This document shows, one piece after another, positions 1 through 8,712 of a DNA stretch of 64,000 nucleotides (positions are counted from its first letter, which is position 1; each line of letters opens with the position of its first letter). The position numbers were made by a program, and so were the translations under genes. This stretch comes from Deltaproteobacteria bacterium (GTDB lineage Bacteria > Desulfobacterota > Desulfarculia > Desulfarculales > Desulfarculaceae), in the NCBI GenBank assembly GCA_020444165.1, contig JAHLLK010000012.1:44989-108988 (forward strand), given 5' to 3'. The notes below the pieces were generated by a model. It saw only the letters and a list, made by a program, of their open reading frames with translations. It was not told the DNA's origin and searched no databases.

Positions 1-441
1 GAGCTGCTGGATGGCCGCGGGGCGCTGCACGTCGGCCGGCACCAGATAGGGGTGCTTGCCCTTGCCCTTGAGCATCAGGGCCAATTTGCCCGCCGTGGTG
101 GTCTTGCCCGAGCCCTGCAGCCCCACCAGCATGAAAACCAAAGGCGGCCGGCCCACCAGGTTCAACGGTTCGGCCCGGCCGCCCATGAGACCGGTCAACT
201 CGTCCTGGACGATTTTGATGACTTGCTGGGCCGGGGTGAGGCTCTTCATCACCTCCTGGCCCAGAGCCCGCTCCCGGACCTTGGCCACGAACTCCTTGGC
301 CACCTTGTAGTGAACGTCGGCCTCCAACAGGGCCAAACGAACCTCACGCAAGGCTTCGGAGACATTGCTCTCCGAAAGCTTGCCATGACCCTTCAGACGT
401 TTGAAGGTGAGGCTCAGACGATCGCTAAGGTTATCGAACAT
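1..441 (-). CDS. ffh: Signal recognition particle GTPase Ffh (SRP54), N-terminal 147 codons, cut by the window edge
   Basis: Ffh binds the 4.5S RNA and signal sequences of nascent membrane proteins and hands ribosomes to FtsY. The visible part is the helical N domain (about residues 1-95) followed by the start of the G domain: the P-loop GLQGSGKT is at residues 107-114 and the DVQRPAA motif at 137-143. Both are typical of SRP54-family GTPases. The ATG at 441 gives the standard MFDNLSDRL start. The rest of the G domain and the M domain lie outside the window. FtsY is excluded because there is no acidic or membrane-targeting extension before the N domain. Confidence 0.96.
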   Translation of the reverse strand, partial: MFDNLSDRLSLTFKRLKGHGKLSESNVSEALREVRLALLEADVHYKVAKEFVAKVRERALGQEVMKSLTPAQQVIKIVQDELTGLMGGRAEPLNLVGRPPLVFMLVGLQGSGKTTTAGKLALMLKGKGKHPYLVPADVQRPAAIQQL

Positions 442-629
442 GGGCCAAGCAATCCGCTCCGCTGAAAATTTCCCGCGGCTGGGTAGCTAAACACTAGCCA
501 AAATCGGCTGTCCCGGCGGGCTGCCGCGACCCCTCTCCAGGCCGCGTCGTGCGGCGGGCCCGCGCGGCCCGCCCGGCAGGTCGCTGTGCCCCCCTGCCCA
601 AGCCGGAATTTCGCATTCTGAAAAAGGGG

Positions 630-658
630 ATTATAGGGGAACCCCTCCCAGCCGTCAA
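630..658 (-). promoter_or_regulatory. Sigma-70-type promoter reading toward ffh
   Basis: On the reverse strand the sequence shows TTGACG (653-658), a 17-bp spacer and a perfect TATAAT (630-635). Transcription would start near 622 and leave a leader of about 180 nt before the ffh ATG at 441. A second, weaker match (TTGAAT, 18 bp, TATATT) lies upstream at 708-737 on the same strand. The rest of the 442-866 gap holds nothing else I can support, and no clear promoter for the forward gene at 867 was found. Confidence 0.7.
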
Positions 659-866
659 CCACTCCGCTCAAAGGAGGCGCCCCTACTGCCTTATCCCCCA
701 TGCTAAAAATATACCATTTGCGCGCCGGTCAATTCAAATCAATGTTGCCGCCAGCCCCTTCTCCCTTCTAAAATCGCTGCATACCTTACCATTTTTTCCC
801 CCACCCGGCGCAAGGGGCATGTGGCGGACCCGCCCCCGCCCCGCGCCCGGGAGACCGGAGCCCCGC

Positions 867-1679
867 ATGTCCGCGCCCTTTCCCCCTGGTCTGGTCCGGC
901 AAGCCGGCCACCTGAGCCCGGCCGAGCAGACCCGCCTGGCCGCCGCCCGGGTCACCGTGCTGGGCCTGGGCGGGGTGGGCGGGGTGGCGGCCGAGCTGTT
1001 GGCCCGGGCCGGGGTGGGCGAGCTGGTCCTGGCCGACGGCGAGGCCTTCGAGCCCTCCAACCTGAACCGCCAGGTGGGAGCCCTCCGCTCCACCCTGGGA
1101 GAGGAAAAGGCCCGGGTCATGGCCCGGCGCCTGGCCGGGGTGAACCCTGCCCTGCGGCTCCGGGTGGGGGAGCGGGTGAGCGGCGAGGAAGCGGCCGCGG
1201 CCCTTTTGGCCGGCGCCGCGGCCGGGGTGCTGGCCATGGACACGCTGCTGCCGGCCGTGGCCGCCTGGCGGGCCGCCCGGCAGCGGGGACTCGCCCTGGT
1301 GGAGGCCCTGGCTCTCCCGGTGTTGCAGGTACGGGTCTACGCGCCGGCCGGCCCCGACCCCGAGGACGGCCTGCCCAGCCAGGGCCAGGACCTGGCCCTG
1401 GTGGACCCCGACGCCCTGGGCGCGGCCTACGCCCGGGCCGAAGCCGCCCGCCTGGCCGACGGCCAGGGCGGCCCCCTGGCCCTGGCCGCGCCCCTGGCCC
1501 TGGCCCAGATGCAATCCGGCCAGGTGCCCAGCCTGGGGCCCCTGGTCTGGCTGGCCGGGTCCCTGGCCGCCCTGGAAACCCTGAAAATCCTCCTGGGCCG
1601 AGGGCGCGTGGCCTGGTTCCCGGCCGGCGCCGCCCTGGACCCCTGGGCCTGGGAATTGCACCCTCCACCCGGGGAATAG
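867..1679 (+). CDS. ThiF/MoeB/HesA-family E1-like adenylyltransferase
   Basis: A 270-residue single-domain E1-like protein. These enzymes adenylate the C-terminal glycine of a ubiquitin-like sulfur carrier, or act on a tRNA base in the TcdA branch. The nucleotide-binding loop GLGGVGG is at residues 33-39, an acidic residue that would contact the nucleotide ribose is at D57, and the SNLNRQ motif is at 64-69. The CxxC zinc pairs common in MoeB and ThiF are not evident and no rhodanese domain follows. The ATG at 867 is preferred because homology begins just after it; the frame stays open upstream. No ThiS or MoaD gene is adjacent, so the partner is unknown. Confidence 0.8.
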   Translation: MSAPFPPGLVRQAGHLSPAEQTRLAAARVTVLGLGGVGGVAAELLARAGVGELVLADGEAFEPSNLNRQVGALRSTLGEEKARVMARRLAGVNPALRLRVGERVSGEEAAAALLAGAAAGVLAMDTLLPAVAAWRAARQRGLALVEALALPVLQVRVYAPAGPDPEDGLPSQGQDLALVDPDALGAAYARAEAARLADGQGGPLALAAPLALAQMQSGQVPSLGPLVWLAGSLAALETLKILLGRGRVAWFPAGAALDPWAWELHPPPGE

Positions 1680-1870
1680 CCTCCGGGGGAGCCGGCCCCC
1701 CGCCCGGCCGGAATCCGCGATGCCGCCCGGAGGCCCCGGCATGGCCCTGGCCGGGACGCCAACCGGCCTCGCTTGCAGAATATGATTGCAACCGCCGCGC
1801 CGGGCGGATAGTTATCATTGGATGGTCCAGGCCCGGCACCGGCACCCGTAACCCCAAGGCTTCCGCGCTC

Positions 1871-3586
1871 ATGATCGCCTTTTTACAGATCAAGAATTTC
1901 GCCCTCATCGACTCCCTGCAACTGGAGCTGGGGCCGGGCCTCACCGTGCTCTCCGGCGAGACCGGCGCGGGCAAATCCATCATCCTGGCCGCGGTGGGCC
2001 TCCTGTTGGGCCAGCGGGCCGCCGGCGACCTCATCCGCCAGGGCGAGAACCAGGCCGTGGTGGAGGCCCTGTTCCAGCTCACGGCCGATGACCCGGTGCT
2101 GGCTGAGGTGGCGGCCCAGGGCTGGGCCGCCGAGGGCGAGGACAGCGACCTGGTGGTGAAGCGGGTGGTGAGCGCCAAGGGTTCCAACCGGGTGCAGGTG
2201 GCCGGCTCCCTGGCCACCCTGGCCCAGCTGGCCCAGGTGGGGCCCGAGCTGGTGAGCGTGGTGGGCCAGCACGCCTCCCAGGGCCTCCTGCGTCCTGAGG
2301 AGCATCTGGCCCTGTTGGACGATTTCGGCGATCTGGCGGCCCAGCGGGAGGAAGTAGCCGCCACCGTGGCCCGGGTGCGGGCCCTGGACGCGGACCTGGC
2401 CCGGGTGCGGGAGAGCCTGGACCAGCGGGAGGAGCGCCGGGCCCGGCTGGAAGAAGTGGTGGCCGAGCTGGAGGAGGCGGCCCTGGACCCGGCGGAGGAG
2501 GAGCGCCTCAAGAAGGAGCGCCGGGTCTTGGCCAACGCCGAGCAATTGGCCCGGCTCTCGGAAGAGGCCCACCAGGGCCTGTACGCGGCCGAGGGCTCGG
2601 TGTTGGAGACCCTGGGCACGGTGCGGGGCCTGGTGGACAACCTGGCCCGCCTGGACCCGGACGCCCAGCCCTGGGCCGAGCGGCTGACCGACGCCTATTA
2701 CACTTTGGAGGACCTGGCCGGTGAGCTCAGGGACCACGCCGCGGGCCTGGTCTTCGACCCCGGCCGTCTGGACTGGGTGGAGGGCCGCCTGCACAAATTG
2801 CAGCGCCTGACCCGCAAATTCGGCGGCGGAGTGCCTGAAGCCCTGGCCGCCCTGGAGCAGGCCCGGGAGGAGCTGGCCGGCCTGGGCCGCGGCGAGGAGC
2901 GCCTGGCCGAGCTGGCCCGGGAGCGGGAGCGGGTCCTGGGCGTGGCCCTGGCCCTGGCCCGGGGCCTCTCGGCCGCCCGCCGGGCGGCGGGTGACCTCCT
3001 GGCCCGGGGGGTGGAGGAAGAAGTGGCCGATCTGGGCATGGCCGCCTGCCGCTTCGAGGTGCGCCTGGAGCCCCCCGGCGGCGCGGCCCTGGAGACCCCG
3101 GAAGGCCCCCTGGCCGCCCGGGGCCTGGAGACCGCGGAGTTCTACATCGCGCCCAACCCCGGCGAGGGCTTCCGCCGGCTGGGCCGCATCGCCTCGGGCG
3201 GCGAGCTTTCCCGCCTGCTTTTGGCGCTGAAATGCGTGGCCGTGCGGCAGCACGGCGCGCCGACCCTGGTTTTCGACGAGGTGGACGCCGGCATCGGCGG
3301 CGGCACCGGCAGCGCGGTGGGCCGCAAGCTGGCCCGCCTGGCCCAGGGGGCCCAGGTCTTGTGCATCACCCACCTGCCCCAGATCGCGGCCTGGGCCGAC
3401 CGGCACGTGGCCGTGGCCAAGGAGGTGCGGGAGGGGCGCACGGTGACCACCCTGACCCCCCTGGACGGCCCGGCCCGCCTGGGCGAGATGGCCCGCATGC
3501 TGGCCGGCCCCGAGGGCCGGGACACCGCGTCAGAGCACGCCCAACGACTGTTGGAGGCGGCGGCGCGGGAAAAGGCGGCCATGTAG
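1871..3586 (+). CDS. recN: DNA repair ATPase RecN
   Basis: RecN is an SMC-like cytoplasmic ATPase that acts early in recombinational repair of double-strand breaks. The 571-residue length is normal for the family. Walker A GETGAGKS is at residues 29-36, the ABC signature ASGGELSR at 441-448 and Walker B with TLVFDEVDAG from 465. The middle is rich in Glu, Arg and Leu, as expected of the coiled-coil arms. The ATG at 1871 gives the canonical start (MIAFLQIKNFALID); the open frame continues far upstream but that part does not resemble RecN. The protein ends with the family's THLPQIAAWAD segment and a short tail. Confidence 0.97.
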   Translation: MIAFLQIKNFALIDSLQLELGPGLTVLSGETGAGKSIILAAVGLLLGQRAAGDLIRQGENQAVVEALFQLTADDPVLAEVAAQGWAAEGEDSDLVVKRVVSAKGSNRVQVAGSLATLAQLAQVGPELVSVVGQHASQGLLRPEEHLALLDDFGDLAAQREEVAATVARVRALDADLARVRESLDQREERRARLEEVVAELEEAALDPAEEERLKKERRVLANAEQLARLSEEAHQGLYAAEGSVLETLGTVRGLVDNLARLDPDAQPWAERLTDAYYTLEDLAGELRDHAAGLVFDPGRLDWVEGRLHKLQRLTRKFGGGVPEALAALEQAREELAGLGRGEERLAELARERERVLGVALALARGLSAARRAAGDLLARGVEEEVADLGMAACRFEVRLEPPGGAALETPEGPLAARGLETAEFYIAPNPGEGFRRLGRIASGGELSRLLLALKCVAVRQHGAPTLVFDEVDAGIGGGTGSAVGRKLARLAQGAQVLCITHLPQIAAWADRHVAVAKEVREGRTVTTLTPLDGPARLGEMARMLAGPEGRDTASEHAQRLLEAAAREKAAM

Positions 3587-3633
3587 GGGGCCGGGGCATC
3601 GATGAACAGCCGAGCACGGGTGGGGGTGAGGAG

Positions 3634-4848
3634 TTGGCGGCGCGGCGCACCCTGAATGTGGCGTTGACCCTGGTTTCCCTGGGCCTGACTCTGCTGCTGG
3701 CCGAAGGGGTGTACGGGCTTTGGCATGGCGCCGAGCCCCGAACCTCGCTCCTGGCCGAGCTGGCCTCCCGGCTCCGCCGGACCGCGGACGCGCTGCCCGA
3801 ACCCCCGCCGGCGCCCGCTCCGCTCGCGGCCGGGGCCCGGCCGCCGACGGGCGGTGAGCGCGACTTGGCGCCCCTGGAGAGCTACTTGAACCTCCCCCTG
3901 GAGGTCAAGGCCCTCCTCCCGGAATTCGCGCGGGCTGGGGCCGTCTTGGGCAACACCCCCTTCACCGGGCTGGCCGGCCCGTCGGCCCGGGTCACCTTCG
4001 AGGACACCCGGGGCCGGCTCCGCAACAAACCGGGGCTCACCTACCGCTTGTATCCCTTGCGCTCGCGCATCTACAATCCCCTGGACCCCCCCACCCTGTT
4101 CCATCACGGCGACCGCGAAATCCCCGCCGCCGACCCGGTGGGCTTCTTTCTGCGGCGCTTCTCCTATTTCCACAAGGTGGTGAACATCGACGCCCAGGGC
4201 AACCGGCGCACCGCGCCGGCCGGCCCGGCCGGCGGGCCGGTGGTCCTGGTGGCGGGCGACAGCGTGGCCTTCGGGCTGGGAGTGGAGGACCACCAGAGCC
4301 TGCCCTCGCGGCTCCAGGAGGCGCGGCCGGATTTTCTGTTCGTGAACCTGGGCATCCCCGGGGCCGACGCCCTATCGGTTACCAGCCGCTTGCAAGAGGA
4401 ACTGGCCCGCTGGGGGGATCGGGTGCGGGGAATTGTTTACGTTCTCTGTGAAAACGACTTGACCCCGCGCCACCCGCCGGAATACACCTTCGAGCGGCTG
4501 GGCGAAATCCTGGCGCGGCGGCCCGGGGTGTTCCGTGTCCTGGTTTTCAGCCAACTGGTGTACCGCATCCTGCCCGACCTCTTCCGCACGCCCTTGCAGC
4601 AATTGGCGGCCCATGAAGCCGCCCGCCGGCGCAGCCGGGATCTGGCGGAAAATCTGGGCCTGGCCTGGGTGGATTCGCGGCAGCTGGCGCAGGAGTTCAT
4701 CCTCGCGGAGGCCAATCCCCTGGCTGGTTGCGCCCTATACTGCGACCACGCCCATTTTTCCAGCCTGGGCAACCGCCTGCTGGCCCAGGCCGTGGCCCGC
4801 CGCCTGCCGCCGGGCCGCGCGCCCCAACCGAAAGGCACAACGCCATGA
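3634..4848 (+). CDS. Membrane-anchored SGNH/GDSL-type hydrolase-like protein
   Basis: About 404 residues. One hydrophobic helix near the N terminus (roughly residues 6-25) is followed by a proline-rich linker, so the body is probably periplasmic. The GDS motif (AGDSVAFGLG, Ser210) and a C-terminal DxxH pair (D371, H374) fit the SGNH hydrolase fold used by lipases and by acyl-esterases of glycans. A TTG start at 3634 is proposed, with GGGGGTGAG just upstream; a GTG at 3658 would clip the N-terminal tail. The stop overlaps the next gene's ATG (ATGA), so the two are probably translationally coupled. The substrate is unknown. Confidence 0.65.
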   Translation: MAARRTLNVALTLVSLGLTLLLAEGVYGLWHGAEPRTSLLAELASRLRRTADALPEPPPAPAPLAAGARPPTGGERDLAPLESYLNLPLEVKALLPEFARAGAVLGNTPFTGLAGPSARVTFEDTRGRLRNKPGLTYRLYPLRSRIYNPLDPPTLFHHGDREIPAADPVGFFLRRFSYFHKVVNIDAQGNRRTAPAGPAGGPVVLVAGDSVAFGLGVEDHQSLPSRLQEARPDFLFVNLGIPGADALSVTSRLQEELARWGDRVRGIVYVLCENDLTPRHPPEYTFERLGEILARRPGVFRVLVFSQLVYRILPDLFRTPLQQLAAHEAARRRSRDLAENLGLAWVDSRQLAQEFILAEANPLAGCALYCDHAHFSSLGNRLLAQAVARRLPPGRAPQPKGTTP

Positions 4849-5645
4849 GAGGCAAATACCTGGCCCGCCGCATCGTCAGCAACCTGGCCCGGCGCCTGGG
4901 CCTGGAAACCTACGAGCCGGTGTACTTCTACCGCGAGAACCTGGCGCGGCACACCACCTACCACGAGTCGGACCGGCCCATCCGGGACACCCGGCTCACC
5001 TCCCGCTGGGGCGAGGACCAGGACCTCACCCTCACCGTGGAAGGCCTGGCCGACGTGCTGGACACGGGCCGGCACACGGGGGCCCGCATCCTGGAGGTGG
5101 GGCCCAAGTACGGCCACCACTCCCGCTGGCTGGACCGCCATTTGGCCCCGGCCGAGCTGGTGTTCTCGGATTTCGCCCAGGACAGCCACCTGCACACGCC
5201 GTGGAAGGACCAGATCAAGTGCCCCCACCGCTGGATCTACGGTGACCTGCTGCACACCCCCGAACTGTGGGGCGCGGGGCCCTTTGACCTGGTGCTGTTC
5301 TTGGGCGTCCTGTACCACAGCTTCCACCACGTGCGCATGCTGGCCATCCTGAACCGGCTCACCCGGCCGGGAGGGCGCCTGCTCCTGGCCACCTCCCACG
5401 ACCCCCGCCCCGACGCGGTGCTCCGCCTGAACTGGCAGAACATCACCGGCAAGGCCAAAGCGGTGCCCAGCCTGGACGCGTTACGGGTTATGCTGGCCTG
5501 GACCGGCTGGCGCAAGGCCACCCGCTACGTGAACTTCCGCCCCGGTTCGGTGCAGGTGCTCCTCGAATGCGAAAAGACCGACGAGGTGCCCGCGGACGCC
5601 GACTTCGCCGAAATCGTCACTCCCCACCGTCCCCAGGAGGAATAG
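4845..5645 (+). CDS. Class I SAM-dependent methyltransferase
   Basis: A 266-residue protein with a Rossmann-type motif I (ILEVGPKYG, residues 82-90), a following acidic strand region (LVFSDF) and a DLVLFLGVLYHSFHH segment typical of the post-motif helices in small-molecule methyltransferases. The tail carries the usual RPGGRLLLAT strand. It overlaps the SGNH-type gene by 4 bp (ATGA) and is followed 2 bp later by a beta-barrel gene, so these form a small operon probably concerned with an envelope or glycan modification. Both the acceptor and the pathway are inference; nothing identifies the substrate. Confidence 0.75.
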   Translation: MRGKYLARRIVSNLARRLGLETYEPVYFYRENLARHTTYHESDRPIRDTRLTSRWGEDQDLTLTVEGLADVLDTGRHTGARILEVGPKYGHHSRWLDRHLAPAELVFSDFAQDSHLHTPWKDQIKCPHRWIYGDLLHTPELWGAGPFDLVLFLGVLYHSFHHVRMLAILNRLTRPGGRLLLATSHDPRPDAVLRLNWQNITGKAKAVPSLDALRVMLAWTGWRKATRYVNFRPGSVQVLLECEKTDEVPADADFAEIVTPHRPQEE

Positions 5646-5647
5646 GC

Positions 5648-6706
5648 TTGTTCAACGCCCTCCACCGCATATGCCGCCGCCCCTCCCGGCCGGGCCTGGC
5701 GATCACGGCCCTGGCCCTGGCCCTGGCCTTGGCCTGGGGCCTGGCCCCGGCCACCCCGGCCCAGGCCCAGGCCGGCGATGACTGGGACATCTTCCGCAAT
5801 GAGTTGCGGGACCAGTTGAAACAAACCCAGGCGCTGTCCGCGGTGCTCTCCGGTCTGCTGACCATGGCCATCTCGCCCGACTGGTCCGCCGCCTTCTACA
5901 CCCTTGGCGAGGACTCCGAGTCCCAGAGCGCCGTGGACATGAACACGATCAAGATCCCCCTCTACAAACGCTTCCCCCTGGCCGGCCGCGCCTGGGAGCC
6001 CTTTGCCGGGATCACCCTGGGCTACATGGAGGTGGTGTCCCAGGGCGAGTACGCCGTGGACCCTTCCGCCCCGGTGGATGGGGTGCTCTCCTACGAGGAG
6101 CGCTGGCGCTGCTACTCGGCCTTTGGCGAGACCGGGGTCAAGCTCCCCCTGGGCTGGGGTTTCAGCCTGATTCCCTCGGTGGGCGGCGGCTGGGCCCAGG
6201 TCCGCAACCTGACCGACTATCGCAACGAGTTCAGCCGGGAGTTCATCGCCCGGCTGTTCGACGGCCTGCTCACCAACTTCTCCCTGGACGCGGTGGTGTT
6301 CATGGCCGCGCTCCGGGCCGATTACGAACGGAAACTGGGGCCCCTGAACCTGCGGGTGAAGTTGAAAGGCACCGAGTTCTATCTGGACGTGGTGGACGCC
6401 ACCGACGAGGCCCAGGAGTTCTCGGGCAACAACGGCACCCTGACCGGCCGGGTGGAGCTGACCGGACCCACCGGCCTGGACCTGGGCAGCTATCCCTTGT
6501 TGTGGCAGGGCTTCGTGGGCGGCTTCCAGTTCCTGGGCCCGGACGCCGAGGCCCTGGGCTTTGACCATTTCGTGGAAATCGGCGCCTACCTGGGGGTGGA
6601 CCTCCGGCGGGCGGGGCTCTGGGTGGACGCCCTGAAGCTGGGCGGCAGCCTCATCGCCGGCGACGACATCACCGGCTGGTCGGTGTCCCTGGGTTACAGT
6701 TTCTAG
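5648..6706 (+). CDS. Outer-membrane beta-barrel protein, unknown function
   Basis: A 352-residue secreted protein. A TTG start at 5648 is chosen because AGGAGG lies 8 bp upstream and it opens a clean signal peptide (long Ala/Leu core, AxA cleavage near residue 39, PAQAQA). The mature part has repeated amphipathic stretches of alternating polarity and ends in a terminal Phe (SVSLGYSF), the usual C-terminal signal for BAM insertion. The resemblance is to solitary autotransporter-like barrels, but that match is by eye. It starts 2 bp after the methyltransferase stop. Confidence 0.6.
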   Translation: MFNALHRICRRPSRPGLAITALALALALAWGLAPATPAQAQAGDDWDIFRNELRDQLKQTQALSAVLSGLLTMAISPDWSAAFYTLGEDSESQSAVDMNTIKIPLYKRFPLAGRAWEPFAGITLGYMEVVSQGEYAVDPSAPVDGVLSYEERWRCYSAFGETGVKLPLGWGFSLIPSVGGGWAQVRNLTDYRNEFSREFIARLFDGLLTNFSLDAVVFMAALRADYERKLGPLNLRVKLKGTEFYLDVVDATDEAQEFSGNNGTLTGRVELTGPTGLDLGSYPLLWQGFVGGFQFLGPDAEALGFDHFVEIGAYLGVDLRRAGLWVDALKLGGSLIAGDDITGWSVSLGYSF

Positions 6707-6773
6707 GCGTGGCTATCCTGGGCGCCGGGACCCGGGGAGGGCGCCATTGAGGCAAGGCAACCGGGAAAGGCTG

Positions 6774-7598
6774 ATGAATAGGTTCTTGGGCTTGGCCGCC
6801 GCCATCTGCCTGGTCCTGGTGGGGGCGGGGGAGGGCCGGGCGGATCTGACCTGCGCTCCCATTGCCCTGCCCCGGCCGGGGCAATGGGAGGCGGGGGTGC
6901 AGGGGGCCTGGATCTTCAGCCAGGATTTTCGGAATATTAACGCCACGGTCAGCCGGGGCGGGGCGAGCTACTCCGTGCCGGTCCGGGACCTGCAAATCGA
7001 TGACGACCAGTCCTGGCTGGTCCGCGTCGCCTATGGCGTGAACGATCACCTCAGCATCTTCGCCAAGTTGGGCGTGACGGACGGCGGACAGTTCAAGTTC
7101 CGCAACTGGGACGGGGACAGCGGCTCCTGGTGGTCCAACGAATTCAAACTGAAGAGCGTCTTCACCTGGGCTGGGGGAGCCCAGGTCCGGGTGTTCGAGA
7201 CCGCGGCGGGGTTGGGGGCCCTGCTGGCCGCCCAGTACCAGCGCTACGACGACCGGAAAACCGGCGACATGGACTCCCACGGGCACGGCACTTCGTACAA
7301 CGACTTCCAGGCCGCTTACTGGCAGGCGGATGTGGCGGCCAGCCTGTATCAAAAGCTGGGGCTGTGAGCCCTCTATGCCGGGCTGGGCTATGAGTACGCC
7401 GAACTGCAGATTGCCGGCCGGGCCAACCTGGGCACCGCCTATGCCAACCACCTCGACTTCGGCGATCTGGAAAACCAGGACAACCTTCAGGCCTTCGTGG
7501 GCGTGAGCTGGCGGGCGTTCCGCGATCTAAGCCTGTCCCTACAGGGCGATTTCCTGGCCCCGACCGCAGTTGCCTGGGGAGTGGGCTGGGCCTTTTGA
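6774..7598 (+). pseudogene. Outer-membrane barrel gene interrupted by one in-frame TGA
   Basis: ATG 6774 follows GGAAAGG and opens a signal peptide ending GEGRA. The frame runs to a TGA at 7365-7367, then continues without further stops for 76 codons to TGA 7596-7598. The segment after the first stop keeps the same style (ALYAGLGYEYAEL) and ends VGWAF, a normal terminal aromatic for a barrel. The two parts therefore read as one barrel of about 273 residues split by a single nonsense codon, probably from TGG or another one-base change. Selenocysteine is possible in principle, but a barrel strand is an odd place for it. A sequencing error is also possible. Confidence 0.7.
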
Positions 7599-7804
7599 CC
7601 AAGGGTCGAGAGCCCCTTCCTGGCTTTTTTCCCGGCCCGCTCCAGGGGTGCCGGACCCGGCCAGCCGGGGGAGATAAAATCCCCAACCGCCCCGGGCTCG
7701 CTTATCCTGAAAAAAAATCGCCCAGCCTTCTTTGGCCATCCGCCCGCGCCCCGGCCTCCGGAAAGAGCTGGCGGAGAAGCCCCCCCAGGCTCTGGAGTCA
7801 AGCC

Positions 7805-8678
7805 ATGCCCCACGCCCAAGTCAACGGAATTACCATATAATACTAATCATTTGGCGAGCCGGCCGACCCGGCCCTGCTCCTGGTCATGGGCCTGAACACC
7901 CAGCTGCTCGGCTGGGACGAGGTGGTCTGCCAGGAGCTGGCGGACCAGGGTTTCCACGTGATCCGCTACGACAACCGGGACGTGGGGCTCTCCTCGACCA
8001 AAGAGGAATGGGGCGTGCCGGACATATACGGCATCATGGCCCAGGGCCGCCACCCCCTACACCATGGGGGACCTGGCCGCCGACGGCCTCGGCCTCCTGG
8101 ACCACCTGGGAATCGCCCGGGCCCACCTCTGCGGCATGTCCATGGGCGGCTTCATCGTCCAGACCATGGCCCTCTTGGAGCCCGCGCGCATCCTCTCCCT
8201 CACCTCCATCTCCAGCGGCACCGGCAACCCGGAGTTGCCGGTGTTGGACCCCGCGATGGCCACGGTGATCATGACGCCCTATCCCGCGGAGCGCGAGGCG
8301 GCCATGGCCCACCAGTTGGAGATCTACCGGGCCATTTCCGGGGCGGGCTTCCCCTTTGAGGAGCAATGGCACCGCCGTTTCATCGCCAAATCATTTGCGC
8401 GGGGGGTGTCGCCGAAGGGGAAGATGCGGCAGTTCGCCGCCGTGGTGGCGCAGGACAACCGCAAGCCGGCCCTGGGCACGCTCACGGCGCCCACCCTGGT
8501 GGTGCACGGCGCGGCGGACCGCCTGGTGCTGCCGGCCGGCGGCCGGGACACGGCCGCGGCCATCCCCGGGGCCAAGCTGGTCCTGATCGAGGGCATGGGG
8601 CACGACCTGCCCACGGGCCGGGGCCCCTGGCCGCAGGTGATCGCCGCCCTGCGGACCCACCTGCGGGAAAACGCCTGA
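7805..8678 (+). pseudogene. Decayed alpha/beta hydrolase gene
   Basis: Reading from ATG 7805 (MPHAQVNGITI) two TAA codons follow almost at once near 7838-7846. The frame then reopens as FGEPADPALLLVMGLN and runs to about 8050, where the sequence moves to the +1 frame and continues as MGDLAADGLGLLDHLG to the stop at 8678. Stitched together this is a standard alpha/beta hydrolase: nucleophile elbow GMSMGG, acid in GAADRLV, histidine in GMGHDLP. With two stops plus a frameshift the gene is probably non-functional. A shorter product starting at 8064 would keep the catalytic residues but lose the first beta strands. Confidence 0.8.
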
Positions 8679-8712
8679 GCGCCGGCCAGGCGGGGAAGGC
8701 GGGGGGGGAAGC

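Noticed and set aside
7365..7367. Selenocysteine codon in the barrel gene
   Set aside because: Sec is known for redox active sites, not barrel strands; no convincing SECIS hairpin could be recognised directly downstream. Kept only as a minor alternative.
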